DNA from: Variovorax sp. J22G73
Lineage (GTDB): Bacteria; Pseudomonadota; Gammaproteobacteria; Burkholderiales; Burkholderiaceae_C
Assembly: GCF_030317035.1 (NCBI RefSeq)
Contig: NZ_JASZYK010000001.1
Coordinates: forward strand, 1,054,001 to 1,118,000
DNA: 64,000 bases
Direction of reading: 5' to 3'
The notes below the pieces were generated by a model. It made no database searches. It saw only the letters and a list, made by a program, of their open reading frames with translations, and was not told where the DNA came from. Numbering within the stretch: the stretch's first letter is position 1; the number at the start of each line of letters is the position of its first letter. Position numbers and translations under genes: made by a program. Below are positions 53,470 to 62,262 of the stretch, one piece after another.

Positions 53470-53600
53470 GGACGTTTGCGAGCGCACGGGAAAGCGGGCA
53501 GGGCGGAGAAAAAGGCGGCGATCAGGTGCGCGGTGCGCCGCGGGAAGCTATGCGGAATGCAATGAAGGAGGCAGCGTCGGTTTCAGCGCCCCGGGGGGCG

Positions 53601-54050
53601 TCAGATCAGCGAGGTCGCGTTCTTCAGCACGTAGTCGCAGGCCTTGGTCTTGACCTTCGACGACAGGATCTTGAAGTTCAGCGTCTGGCCGTCGCCGCCT
53701 TTCAGCAGGCCCTTGGCGCCGCTGGCGAAGCCGGTCTCCTGCGGCTTCTGGCCGGTGATCTTGGCCAGCAGCTTGTCCTTGACCGAGGCCGCGTCGCCGC
53801 CCAGGTAGTTGTTCTTCACGCAGTACTGCAGCACGCCGGCGGCGTTGCCGATGGTGCTGGAGCCGATGGCCGGCATCTTGAAGCCGAGGTTGCCGAGGGC
53901 GGAGCCGCCTGCGCTGCCTTGCGAGCCCGCCGAGCTGGCACCGGCGGCCTCGCCGGCCTTTTCCTTCAGCTGGTCGAGCAGGTTGTTGGCCTGCGCCGAG
54001 GCGCCCGCTGCGAGCAGGGCCAGGGCAATGAGGGTGGAGCGAGCATGCAT
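53601..54050 (-). CDS. DUF2501 (YjjA-like) exported protein
   Basis: A 149-residue exported protein: signal peptide to residue 20 (ALLAAGASAQA), Ser/Gly-rich segment, then the DUF2501 domain (IGNAAGVLQYCVKNNYLGGD, SVKDKLLAKITGQ). Two Cys (YCVKNN and KACDYVLK) may form a disulfide. E. coli YjjA is the best known homologue and is uncharacterised. It stands alone, downstream of the M20 peptidase on the same strand. Confidence 0.88.
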   Translation of the reverse strand: MHARSTLIALALLAAGASAQANNLLDQLKEKAGEAAGASSAGSQGSAGGSALGNLGFKMPAIGSSTIGNAAGVLQYCVKNNYLGGDAASVKDKLLAKITGQKPQETGFASGAKGLLKGGDGQTLNFKILSSKVKTKACDYVLKNATSLI

Positions 54051-54124
54051 GGTGGTCTCCTGTGGAAAGCGGCCACCAGCATAACGGAGACGCCATGGCG
54101 CCCGGGGCCCCGCGGCGCGCGTTT

Positions 54125-55480
54125 TTACTTCGCGCGCGGGGGGCGCTTTTCGAGCAACGGCGTGCTCGTGCCTTGCACGCCGACCAGGCCCAGCACCGTC
54201 ACCAGCGAGTTCTGCGCACCCTTCCAGCCGTCGGTCACGTCGATCCACTCGGACAGCGCGTGGAAGCCGCCGGTCTTGCCGCCGCCGCCGATGATGATGG
54301 CCGGAATGCCCAGCGACATCGGCACGTTGGCGTCGGTGCTGGCGCCCGTCAGCAGCGTCTTGTGGCCGAAGGCCGCGTTCGAGCGCGTGGCGGCCTCGAC
54401 GATCACCGTGTCCGACTGCGTGCGGCCGCCCGGACGGTCGCCGATGAGCTTGGTGCTCACGCTCAGCGTGTTCACGTTCCAGCGCTTGTTTTCCTCGACC
54501 ACCGCCTCGTCGATGGCGGCCAGAATTTTCTTCTCGGTTTCCAGCAGCGGCGCCATCTCGTCGGAGCGGATGTCGACGGCCATGCGCGCGTCCGGCGCAA
54601 TGGTGTTCACCGACGTGCCGCCACCCACCGTGCCCACGGTGAAGGTGGTCTTCGGGAAGCTCGGCGTGCGCACGTCGGCGATCTTCGCAATGGCGCGGCC
54701 CATGCCGTGGATGGCGCTGGGCACCTGGCCGAAGGCGCCGAAACTGTGGCCGCCCGGGCCCTTGAAGGTCACTTCGTAGCGGTGGCTGCCGGTGCCCAGC
54801 ATCAGCACCGTGCCTTCGGGCGCGGGCTCCAGCCCGACCATGCCGTCGATGTCGAGGTTGTCCCTGAAGATGGCCTTGATGCCGCGCAGGTTGCCGAGCT
54901 CTTCTTCGCCCACATTGCCCACGAACAGCAGGTCGCCCACGGTCTGCACCTTGTTGTCGTTCAGCACCTTCAGCCACGACAGCAGCACCGACAGGCCGCG
55001 CGTGTCGTCGGAGATGCCCGGCGCGTAGAGCTTGCCGTCGCGCTCCTTCACCTTCACGTCGGTGCCGGCGGGGAACACGGTGTCAAGGTGGGCCGAGATG
55101 AGCAGCTTGGGCCCGTTGCCCGTGCCCTTGCGCAGGCCGACCACGTTGCCTTCGGCGTCGATCTTCGCGTCGGTGAGGCCCAGCGCCTTCATGCGCGCAA
55201 GGAAGGCCTCGGCGCGCTTCTGTTCCTTGAAGGGCGGGGCTTCGATTTCGGTGAGCATCTTCAGGTCTTCCACCGAGCGCTCGTGGTCGGCCTTGACCGC
55301 TTCCAGCAGCTTCTGGATGGCGGGCGAGGCCATCAGCTGCGTATAGGCCTTGTCGATCTCGGGGCGCACCTGCGTCGGCGTGGCCGCGACGGAGCCGGTC
55401 TGGGCGTGGGCAAGGCCGGCCGCGGCGGATGCGAGCGCAAGCACGAGCGGAGCAAGGCGAAAGAGTGCAGGGCGAGCCAT
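54125..55480 (-). CDS. M20 family metallopeptidase (PepT/CPG2-like), exported
   Basis: A 451-residue peptidase with signal peptide (LVLALASAAAGLAHAQ). The M20 two-zinc site is visible: ISAHLDTVFP (His, Asp), GISDDTRGLSVLL (bridging Asp), NVGEEELGNLRG (catalytic and metal Glu). Then the lid/dimerisation domain and AFGHKTLLTGASTDANVP with the C-terminal His region. It likely cleaves small peptides or N-acylated amino acids in the periplasm. Divergent from a LysR gene with a 159-base shared region, which suggests regulation by it. Confidence 0.92.
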   Translation of the reverse strand: MARPALFRLAPLVLALASAAAGLAHAQTGSVAATPTQVRPEIDKAYTQLMASPAIQKLLEAVKADHERSVEDLKMLTEIEAPPFKEQKRAEAFLARMKALGLTDAKIDAEGNVVGLRKGTGNGPKLLISAHLDTVFPAGTDVKVKERDGKLYAPGISDDTRGLSVLLSWLKVLNDNKVQTVGDLLFVGNVGEEELGNLRGIKAIFRDNLDIDGMVGLEPAPEGTVLMLGTGSHRYEVTFKGPGGHSFGAFGQVPSAIHGMGRAIAKIADVRTPSFPKTTFTVGTVGGGTSVNTIAPDARMAVDIRSDEMAPLLETEKKILAAIDEAVVEENKRWNVNTLSVSTKLIGDRPGGRTQSDTVIVEAATRSNAAFGHKTLLTGASTDANVPMSLGIPAIIIGGGGKTGGFHALSEWIDVTDGWKGAQNSLVTVLGLVGVQGTSTPLLEKRPPRAK

Positions 55481-55639
55481 GTGAAGAATCCTTGGAAGTG
55501 AAGCGGAAACAAACGAGCCGTCGACGCGGCGTCGTCAGCAATTCTTGCGGCTGTGCTAGGCGGCTGCTCTGGTTTAATCTGCGGCGTTGTCAGTTTTTCT
55601 AACGAACCGGCATTTCCGGGGCATTCCCAAGCTGCTTTC

Positions 55640-56569
55640 ATGGCCACCATGCGCCGCCACATTCCCAGCACCCGCGCGCTGCTGATTTTCGACGCCGTCG
55701 CCCGCCATCATGGCGTGGGCAAGGCGGCCGAGGAACTGTGCCTCACGCACAGCGCGGTGAGCCAGCAGCTGCGGTTGCTGGAAACGCAGATCGGCGTGCG
55801 GCTGGTGCAGCGCACCGCGCGCGGCACCGAGCTGACCGAGGCCGGCAGGCGCTACCACGGCCAGGTGTCAGGCGACCTGCTGCGCCTGCAGAACCACACG
55901 CTCGAAGCCATGGCCCAACGCACCGACGGCCTGCGCCTGCTTGTGGGCGCGGTGCCGGTGCTGGCCGAGGGCTGGCTGATGCCTCGGCTGCCGGACTTCA
56001 TCGCGCGCCACCCCGGTTGCAGCCTGCACCTGCAGGTGTTTCCCACCTATCTCTACATGGAAGACATGCCCTTCGACGTCGGCGTGCAATACGACGACGC
56101 CGTGTGGCCGGGCGCCAACGCGCTGCCGTTGATGGGCGAGTCGTGCGTGGCCGTCTGCGCGCCCGGGGCCAAGGGCCGCGCAGCGATGGCGCGGGGCGAC
56201 TTCCGCGCCGCGCCGCTGCTGCAGCTGCGCACCCGCCTGGGCGCGTGGGAAGAATGGTTCGCGCAGACGGCCCACGCGCGGGCGCCCGAGAACCTGGTGG
56301 CGGGGCACCGCTTCGACCTGTTTTCCACGCTGATCGCCGCGGTGCGCGCCGACCTGGGCGTGGGGCTGGTGCCGGCGTATTTCGTCGAGCGCGAGCTTCG
56401 GTCCGGCGAGTTGGTGCTGGCCTGCCCGCACCGGGCGCCGTCGAGCCGGGGTTACAGCGTGTTCGTGGCGCCCAGCCGCACGGACGATCCGCTCATCGGC
56501 GCCTTCGTGGCGTGGCTGCGCGAAACGGCCGCCGAGCCGCAGCCACAGCTGTCGGCTGCGCAGGCCTAG
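55640..56569 (+). CDS. LysR family transcriptional regulator (GcvA-like)
   Basis: A 309-residue LysR regulator with N-terminal HTH (ALLIFDAVARHHGVGKAAEE, LTHSAVSQQLRLLETQIGV) and the GcvA-type FPTYLYMEDMPFDVGVQYDD in the effector domain. It is divergent from the M20 peptidase gene, its likely target. The ATG at 55640 is chosen as it opens on the HTH. Its stop codon shares bases with the stop of the convergent ketosynthase gene (overlap of four bases). Confidence 0.92.
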   Translation: MATMRRHIPSTRALLIFDAVARHHGVGKAAEELCLTHSAVSQQLRLLETQIGVRLVQRTARGTELTEAGRRYHGQVSGDLLRLQNHTLEAMAQRTDGLRLLVGAVPVLAEGWLMPRLPDFIARHPGCSLHLQVFPTYLYMEDMPFDVGVQYDDAVWPGANALPLMGESCVAVCAPGAKGRAAMARGDFRAAPLLQLRTRLGAWEEWFAQTAHARAPENLVAGHRFDLFSTLIAAVRADLGVGLVPAYFVERELRSGELVLACPHRAPSSRGYSVFVAPSRTDDPLIGAFVAWLRETAAEPQPQLSAAQA

Positions 56570-57798
56570 CCTGGCTGGCGGAACAGCAGCACGGAGTTCG
56601 TGCCGCCGAAGGCGAATGAATTGCTGATGGCGGCCTCGAGCGTGGGCGCCGCGGTGTCGCCGGGCGCCACGAGGTTCATGGCGCAGGCCGGATCGATGTC
56701 CGCGCAGTGCGCGTTCGGCGGCAGCTGGCGGTGGTGCAGCGCCAGCACGGTGATGAGCGCCTCGATGGCCCCGGCCGCGCCCAGCATGTGGCCGTGCAAG
56801 GCCTTGGTCGAGCTGACGCGCAGCGCGCCGAAGTCGTCGCCCCACACATCGGCCAGCGCATTGCGCTCGACCACGTCACCGATGCGCGTGGCTGTGCCGT
56901 GCGCGTTGCAGTAGCCGACGTCGCGCGGCTGCAGGCCGGCCTGGCGCAAGGCGGCGCGCAGGGCGCGGGCCTGGCCGGGGGCGTCGGGCTTGGTGAGGTG
57001 GGTGGCGTCGCTGCTCAGGCCCCAGCCGGCCAGCGTGGCGTAGCTGCGGGCGCCGCGTGCGCGTGCGCGCTCGGCCGATTCGAGAATCAGGAAGGCCGCG
57101 CCTTCGCCCAGCGCGAAGCCGCTGCGGTCGGCGGCAAAGGGCCGCACCGCGCCGGCCGCTTCGCCGGGCTGGAAGGTGGCGAGTGTCTGCATGGCCTGCC
57201 AGGCCACGACCACGCCGGGCACGATCAGCGCCTCGCTGCCGCCGGCAATGGCGATGTCGACCTCGCCGCGCTGCACGGCCTTGGCCGCTTCGGCAATCGC
57301 CGCGGACGACGAGGCGCAGGCCACCGAATAAGTGAGCACCGGGCCCTGCACGCCCTGGCGCATGGCCACGTGGGCGGCGGGTGCGTTGGGCATGAAGGCC
57401 GGAATGGTCAGCGGAGACACCCGGCCGTTGCCGCGGTAGGCCGCCTCGAGCGCCGCGGCACCGCCCATGCCGCAGCCCGAGAACACGCCGATGCGTTCGG
57501 GGTCGGCACGGCCGGCCGCGACGCTGGCGTCGCTGTTCACCAGGCCCGCGTCGCGCATCGCCAGGTCGGCGGCGGCCACGGCCAGCTGGCTCACGCGGTC
57601 CACGCCCGCGAGCTGCAGCTTGGTGAACCAGCGGGTTTCGTCGAAGGCCACCGTCGCCGCGGCGGCCGGCTTGGGCAGTTCAGGAAAGACGGGCTGGATG
57701 GCCGAACGGCCCTGCAGCAGCGCCTTGAACAGCGCGCCGGGCTCGTCCCCATGCGGCGCCACGACGCCCAGACCGGTGACCGCGACGGCGTGGTTCAC
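56566..57798 (-). CDS. Beta-ketoacyl-[ACP] synthase (KAS I/II type)
   Basis: A 410-residue thiolase-fold ketosynthase. The triad is intact: C161 (VACASSSAAIAEA), His in YCNAHGTATRIGD and His in TKALHGHMLGAAGAIEA. Length matches FabF/FabB. It elongates acyl chains on ACP. It overlaps the ACP gene by four bases, so the two form a pair. It is not in a fab cluster and no reductase or dehydratase is adjacent, so it is probably a secondary system for a special lipid or a small metabolite rather than the main fatty-acid synthase. Confidence 0.92.
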   Translation of the reverse strand: MNHAVAVTGLGVVAPHGDEPGALFKALLQGRSAIQPVFPELPKPAAAATVAFDETRWFTKLQLAGVDRVSQLAVAAADLAMRDAGLVNSDASVAAGRADPERIGVFSGCGMGGAAALEAAYRGNGRVSPLTIPAFMPNAPAAHVAMRQGVQGPVLTYSVACASSSAAIAEAAKAVQRGEVDIAIAGGSEALIVPGVVVAWQAMQTLATFQPGEAAGAVRPFAADRSGFALGEGAAFLILESAERARARGARSYATLAGWGLSSDATHLTKPDAPGQARALRAALRQAGLQPRDVGYCNAHGTATRIGDVVERNALADVWGDDFGALRVSSTKALHGHMLGAAGAIEALITVLALHHRQLPPNAHCADIDPACAMNLVAPGDTAAPTLEAAISNSFAFGGTNSVLLFRQPG

Positions 57799-58037
57799 GC
57801 TGTTTTCGCGGCCCGCACCTTGTCGACCAGCTGCGCGAGTTCGGCCAGGGTGTCGATGCTCGCGTCTTCGTCGGGCATGGTGATGCCGAAGTGGTCTTCG
57901 ATGGCGAAGAGAAATTCAGCGAGGGCCAGCGAGTCGAGCCCGCCGGTTTCCCGCATCGATGCATGCGGGTCGAGCTTCGACGGATCGATGCCGTACTTCT
58001 CGTGAATCAGGTCCTGCAATTCCTTCAGCGAACTCAT
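57795..58037 (-). CDS. Acyl carrier protein
   Basis: An 80-residue carrier protein with the phosphopantetheine serine S36 in TGGLDSLALAEFLFAIEDHF. It is unlike primary AcpP (DSLDTVE) in having DSLALAE, as in specialised carriers. It is encoded directly before the ketosynthase with ATGA-type overlap, so it should carry that enzyme's substrate. The ATG at 58037 is chosen; the longer upstream frame has no support. Confidence 0.92.
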   Translation of the reverse strand: MSSLKELQDLIHEKYGIDPSKLDPHASMRETGGLDSLALAEFLFAIEDHFGITMPDEDASIDTLAELAQLVDKVRAAKTA

Positions 58038-58181
58038 CGTGCGATGCCTGTCGTCATGTGCCGCCGATCGATTGCCACCCCTGGAGGGCACGCCATTGAA
58101 TCGATTCCTTCCTCGGCCAGTGGTGAGTGTTATCAATGATTAGCGATGATATCCGCTCGAACACGAGGGACATCCCCCGTG

Positions 58182-58868
58182 CTAACGCTTCCCCGGTCTC
58201 CAGCGCAGCGAGGGCAATGCAAACGCCATGCCCAGCAGCGCGCCGGCCAGCACGTCGAGCACCACGTGCTGCTTGACCGCCAGCGTCGAATAGGCAATAG
58301 CGGCGAACCACAGCCAGTTGATCCAGAACAACAAGGCGGGCGTGCGCGCGCGGCGCAGCACGTCGTGCACCCGCACCGCGGTGAAGATGGCCACCGCCAC
58401 GTGCATCGACGGGCAGGCGTTGCCGGCCGCGTCCACGCCCTGCAGCATCGCGAAGCCGGGGTAGCCGGAGGCGTCGAGGGGCAGCGCCGGGATCTGCGTC
58501 GGCCAGAAGTAGAAGAGCCCCAGCCCCGTGAGGCACAGCCCGCCGATCCACAGCCCGTAGACCACCAGCTCCTTGAAGGTCAGCTGCAGGCCCGGCGCGA
58601 AACCCACGTACACCCAGAGCGACAGGTACGCGCCCAGCGTGTAGGGCTGGAAGGGAATGAGGTGGTCCAGCGCCGTCAGCGGCATCACCGTGACCGGAAA
58701 CGCCGGGTTGCGCAGCAGGTGGAAGTAGCCGATGAAGAACAGCCAGGTGAAGACCGTGGTGCCCACCGCCTTCAGCACGAAATGGCGGCGCATGCGCAGC
58801 CAGATGTCGGCGGTCCACGTCGGTGGCCCGGCCTCGGGCGCCATGTGCAGGGGGATCTGTGTGTGCAT
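58182..58868 (-). CDS. PAP2-family membrane phosphatase
   Basis: A 228-residue membrane protein with about six helices. PAP2 motifs: AGNACPSMHVAVAIF (motif 2, SxxH) and YSTLAVKQHVVLDVLAG (motif 3, H-x3-D). The classical motif 1 (KxxxxxxRP) is not visible, as in the inositol-phosphotransferase-like branch. It may dephosphorylate or transfer lipid head groups. It lies 144 bases upstream of the ACP gene on the same strand, so a link to the ACP/ketosynthase pair is possible. Confidence 0.88.
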   Translation of the reverse strand: MHTQIPLHMAPEAGPPTWTADIWLRMRRHFVLKAVGTTVFTWLFFIGYFHLLRNPAFPVTVMPLTALDHLIPFQPYTLGAYLSLWVYVGFAPGLQLTFKELVVYGLWIGGLCLTGLGLFYFWPTQIPALPLDASGYPGFAMLQGVDAAGNACPSMHVAVAIFTAVRVHDVLRRARTPALLFWINWLWFAAIAYSTLAVKQHVVLDVLAGALLGMAFALPSLRWRPGKR

Positions 58869-58960
58869 GTGTCGGTGCGCGATCTTGCCAGACCGGCATG
58901 ACGCCGCGGCCTGACGTCCCGCTGCCGGTCCTCATGCCGGCCTGGTGCCGGGCTGGCCTT

Positions 58961-59905
58961 TCAGGCGGTGGCGGCGCGCTTGCGGTGCTGGAACGAGGTC
59001 GGTGAGCGCCCCGTCGCCGCCTTGAACATCGCGCAGAACGCGCTGTCGGTGGCATAGCCGCTGGCCGCCGCCACCTGGCTCACGGCCATGCCGCGCGCCA
59101 GCAGCGGCAGGGCGTGCGCCATCACGGCCTGCTGGCGCCATTGCTGCCAGCTCATGCCGAGCTGGTCGCGAAACAGGCGCGCCACCGTGCGCTCGCTGGC
59201 GCCGATGGTGGCCGCGCGCTCGGCCAGCGTGGCGCGGTCGGCCGGGTTGCGCAGCAGCGCCTCGCACAGCTGGCGCAGGCGCTTGTCGGTGGGCAGCGGC
59301 ACGTCGATGCGGATCTGCGTGGCGCGCTCCACCTCGTCGACCAGCAGCGGCGCGATCATGCGTTCGCGCTGCGGCGCATGCGGGTCGGCCGGCGGCAGGC
59401 CGTCGGGCGTGGTGTCCAGCGCCAGCATCAGCGCGCGCAGCAGCGGGCTGATTTCTAGCACCTCGCACTTGTCCCAGGTGGGCGCGATCCAGGCGTGCAG
59501 GTACACGGTGCGCAGCTCCGCGTCTTCGATGAGGGTGATGCTGTGCGGCATGTTGGCCGGCACCCACAGCGCGCGCGAGGGCGGCACGATGTAGCTGCCG
59601 TCCTGCGTGCTCAGCCGGATCACGCCGCGCGTGGAAAAGGTGAGCTGCGGCCACGGATGCTGGTGCAGCTCGACCAGCGTGTCGGCGGTGAGAAAGTGCT
59701 CCTTGGCGCGCAGCGGGCGCACCGCGTCGGGGGCGTAGAGGTGCGGCGTGAGCGGGCCGACGCTGTTCGCCGGTGCGGCGACGGCGCCGCGTGGCGCGCG
59801 TGCGCCCGGGTTCGGGCCCGGCGCCGGTGGCTGCTGCGGTGTCACCGGTGGGTGGTTGTCTGCGTTCGCGGAAGTCGCAAGGGAGGGGGAGGCGTCGCTT
59901 GGCAT
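58961..59905 (-). CDS. AraC family transcriptional regulator
   Basis: A 314-residue regulator. A Pro/Ala-rich N-terminal stretch of about 45 residues, a cupin-like ligand domain (LHQHPWPQLTFSTRGVIRLS, LWVPANMPHSITL), and the AraC DNA-binding domain with two HTHs (LAERAATIGASERTVARLFR, GMAVSQVAAASGYATDSAFC, FKAATGRSPTSFQHR). Divergent from an MFS gene, an arrangement like NimR/NimT where the regulator represses a drug exporter. The start at 59905 is taken because a longer frame would overlap the MFS gene. Confidence 0.92.
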   Translation of the reverse strand: MPSDASPSLATSANADNHPPVTPQQPPAPGPNPGARAPRGAVAAPANSVGPLTPHLYAPDAVRPLRAKEHFLTADTLVELHQHPWPQLTFSTRGVIRLSTQDGSYIVPPSRALWVPANMPHSITLIEDAELRTVYLHAWIAPTWDKCEVLEISPLLRALMLALDTTPDGLPPADPHAPQRERMIAPLLVDEVERATQIRIDVPLPTDKRLRQLCEALLRNPADRATLAERAATIGASERTVARLFRDQLGMSWQQWRQQAVMAHALPLLARGMAVSQVAAASGYATDSAFCAMFKAATGRSPTSFQHRKRAATA

Positions 59906-59910
59906 GGTTT

Positions 59911-59925
59911 CGACAAATGTTGTCG
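59911..59925. promoter_or_regulatory. Candidate operator between the AraC and MFS genes
   Basis: A perfect inverted repeat CGACAA-ATG-TTGTCG lies six bases upstream of the AraC start in the 89-base gap shared by both genes. A regulator binding here could control both. Confidence 0.4.
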
Positions 59926-59994
59926 CTGTATCGCCATTCTGCCGCGTCGTCGGCGAATAGCATCGGTGCCCGCCCCGGTTTTTTTTAGCAATCC

Positions 59995-61254
59995 ATGTCC
60001 TCTTCATCGTCAGCGTCTTCGGGCGCCACCCCGCCCACCACCTTGCGCACCGACGCCAAGCTGATCGGCCTGGTCGGCCTGGCCCACGCGGTCAGTCATT
60101 TCAGCCAGCTCATCCTGGCGCCGCTGTTCCCGTGGCTCAAGGACGCGTTCAACGTCAGCTACGTGGAACTGGGCGCGGTGCTGACCGTGTTCTTCGTGGT
60201 GTCGTGCATCGTGCAGGCGGCCTCGGGCTTCATCGTCGACAAGCTGGGCCCGCGCCCGGTGCTGTTCGTGGGGCTGGGCGCGCTGGGCCTGGCGGCTTTC
60301 GGCTACGCCGCGGCACAGAGCTACTGGATGCTGCTGCTGTGCGCGGTGGTCGGCGGCATCGGCAACGGCGTGTTCCACCCGGTGGACTACACGCTGTTCA
60401 ACCGCAAGGTCGCCCCCACGCGGCTGGGCCATGCGTACAGCGTGCACGGCATCACCGGCAGCCTGGGCTGGGCGCTGGCGCCGGCCTTCGTGGTGCCCAT
60501 CGCCATTGCGTTCTCTTGGCGCGTGGCGCTGGCTTCGGCGGGTGCCGTGGCCATCGTGGTGCTGCTGATGCTGTGGGTGTACCGCAGCGTGCTGTCGCTG
60601 GACGCGGCGGCCGTGCACAAGGCAACGGGGCAGGGCGCGCCCGCGCCGGCCGGCGGCGAATTCGACTTCCTGCGCATTCCGGCCGTGTGGATGTGCTTCG
60701 GCTTTTTCTTCTTCTATGCCGCGGTGATCAGCGTGGTGCAGACCTTCGCGCCCGTGGCCGCCGGCCACCTGCATGCGGTGCCGGTGGCGCTGGTGGCGAT
60801 GTGCCTCACCGTGTACATGGTGGCCAGCGCGGTCGGCATGGTGTTCGGCGGTTTCCTGGCGTCGGACCCGTCGCGCTGCGAGCGCATCGTGGGCGCGGGC
60901 TTCGGCGTGGCGGCGGCGCTGGCGCTGGTGCTGGCCTTTGCCACCTTTCCGCCGGTCGTGGTGCCGGTGCTGTTCGGCGCGATGGGTTTCGTCTCGGGCG
61001 TGGCCGGTCCGTCGCGCGACCTGCTGGTGAAGAAGTCGACCCCGCCCAACGCCACCGGGCGCGTGTACGGCGTGGTGTATGCGGGGCTCGACATCGGCCA
61101 GGCCGTTGCGCCGCTGGTGTTCGGCCGGCTCATGGACAGCGGCCAGTACACGAGCGTGATCGTCGGGCTGGCGCTGGTGCAGGGCGTGCTGATTGCCAGC
61201 GCCTTCAACGTGCGCCGGGTGCGCCGCACGGCGCTGGTGCCGGCCTCGGCCTGA
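59995..61254 (+). CDS. MFS transporter (fosmidomycin-resistance/NimT-like)
   Basis: A 419-residue major facilitator with 12 hydrophobic helices. N-terminal pattern LIGLVGLAHAVSHFSQLILA and the loop DKLGPRPVLFVG, then GNGVFHPVDYTLFNRKV, are typical of the FSR-like subgroup of drug exporters; the C-terminal half has GPSRDLLVKKSTPPNATGRV. The Ser-rich N-terminus (MSSSSSASSG) is not conserved. Divergent from the AraC gene, which likely regulates it. Substrate unknown. Confidence 0.92.
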   Translation: MSSSSSASSGATPPTTLRTDAKLIGLVGLAHAVSHFSQLILAPLFPWLKDAFNVSYVELGAVLTVFFVVSCIVQAASGFIVDKLGPRPVLFVGLGALGLAAFGYAAAQSYWMLLLCAVVGGIGNGVFHPVDYTLFNRKVAPTRLGHAYSVHGITGSLGWALAPAFVVPIAIAFSWRVALASAGAVAIVVLLMLWVYRSVLSLDAAAVHKATGQGAPAPAGGEFDFLRIPAVWMCFGFFFFYAAVISVVQTFAPVAAGHLHAVPVALVAMCLTVYMVASAVGMVFGGFLASDPSRCERIVGAGFGVAAALALVLAFATFPPVVVPVLFGAMGFVSGVAGPSRDLLVKKSTPPNATGRVYGVVYAGLDIGQAVAPLVFGRLMDSGQYTSVIVGLALVQGVLIASAFNVRRVRRTALVPASA

Positions 61255-61327
61255 ATCACAAGCGGCATGAGCTGACCTCGCTGCCGACCTCTCTGCCTGT
61301 ACGAATGCCGCCGATATCATCGGCCGC

Positions 61328-62080
61328 ATGCAAGCCTTGTATGTCTATGTGATCGCCGGCGCGGTGCTGGCGGGGTTCGTGCAGGGCCTGTCGGGCTTTG
61401 CTTTCGGGCTGGTGGCCATGTCGGTCTGGGCCTGGACGCTGGAGCCGCAACTGGCCGCCGTGCTCGCGCTGTTCGGCGCGCTCACCGGCCAGGTGATTGC
61501 CGCGCTCACCGTGCGCCGCGCCTTCGACAAGAGCATCCTCTGGCCCTTCGTGCTCGGCGGCCTGGTCGGCGTGCCCTTCGGCGTGTGGCTGCTGCCGCAC
61601 CTGGACCTCGTGGTCTTCAAGCTTTGCCTGGGCGTGCTGCTGGTGCTGTGGTGCCCGGCCATGCTGATGTCGCAGCACCTGCCCAAGCTGGCTTTCGGTG
61701 GCCGCGTGGCCGACGGAGTGGCCGGCGCCATCGGCGGCGCCATGGCGGGCATCGGCGGGTTCTCGGGGACCATTCCCACGCTGTGGTGCACGCTGCGCGG
61801 CTTCCAGCGCGACACGCAGCGCGCGGTCATCCAGAACTTCAATCTCGCGATGCTGGTGGTCGCGTTTTCGATCCACCTGGCCAGCGGCAGCATCGCGCGT
61901 TCGACCGTTCCGCTGCTGGGGCTGGTGGCCGTGGCGGTCGCGGTGCCGGTGCTGCTGGGGGCGCGGCTGTACATCGGCATCAGCGAGGCCGTGTTCCGCA
62001 AGCTGGTGCTGAGCTTGCTCACGGCATCGGGCGTGGCGATGCTGGCATCGGCGGTGCCGGCGTTGATGCAGCGCGCTTGA
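61328..62080 (+). CDS. TSUP family permease (TauE/SafE)
   Basis: A 250-residue membrane protein with eight predicted helices in two repeated halves. Family stretches: VLAGFVQGLSGFAFGLVAMS at the N-terminus and GAMAGIGGFSGTIPTLWCTL at the start of the second half. TSUP proteins export sulfite, sulfoacetate or other organosulfur anions. No sulfonate genes are next to it. Follows the MFS gene by 73 bases and may have its own promoter. Confidence 0.9.
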   Translation: MQALYVYVIAGAVLAGFVQGLSGFAFGLVAMSVWAWTLEPQLAAVLALFGALTGQVIAALTVRRAFDKSILWPFVLGGLVGVPFGVWLLPHLDLVVFKLCLGVLLVLWCPAMLMSQHLPKLAFGGRVADGVAGAIGGAMAGIGGFSGTIPTLWCTLRGFQRDTQRAVIQNFNLAMLVVAFSIHLASGSIARSTVPLLGLVAVAVAVPVLLGARLYIGISEAVFRKLVLSLLTASGVAMLASAVPALMQRA

Positions 62081-62129
62081 TCCAGCAGATCCGTGAATCC
62101 GGGAACCTTCCCGGCCGCATGCTTTCCAA

Positions 62130-62164
62130 GTGCGTGACCGGCTGGCTTGGCCGGCCTTTTTCCC
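62130..62164 (+). terminator. Candidate terminator after the TSUP gene
   Basis: CCGGC and GCCGG arms are followed by CCTTTTTCCC. A separate perfect palindrome CCGGGAA-CC-TTCCCGG lies about 30 bases earlier. Both sit in the 182-base gap between the TSUP and ABC-F genes; stems are short, so the call is tentative. Confidence 0.4.
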
Positions 62165-62262
62165 TTCTGGAGCGTCCCCCCGAAATGCGCCTTTGAGCCT
62201 TCCTTGATTCGCCGCGATGCAGCACCTTGCATCGCCTTGCCACGAACTCATCGGAGGGCCGC

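Noticed and set aside
56566..58037. Start of a polyketide or aryl-polyene gene cluster
   Set aside because: Only one ketosynthase and one ACP are present; no dehydratase, ketoreductase, acyltransferase or exporter is adjacent.
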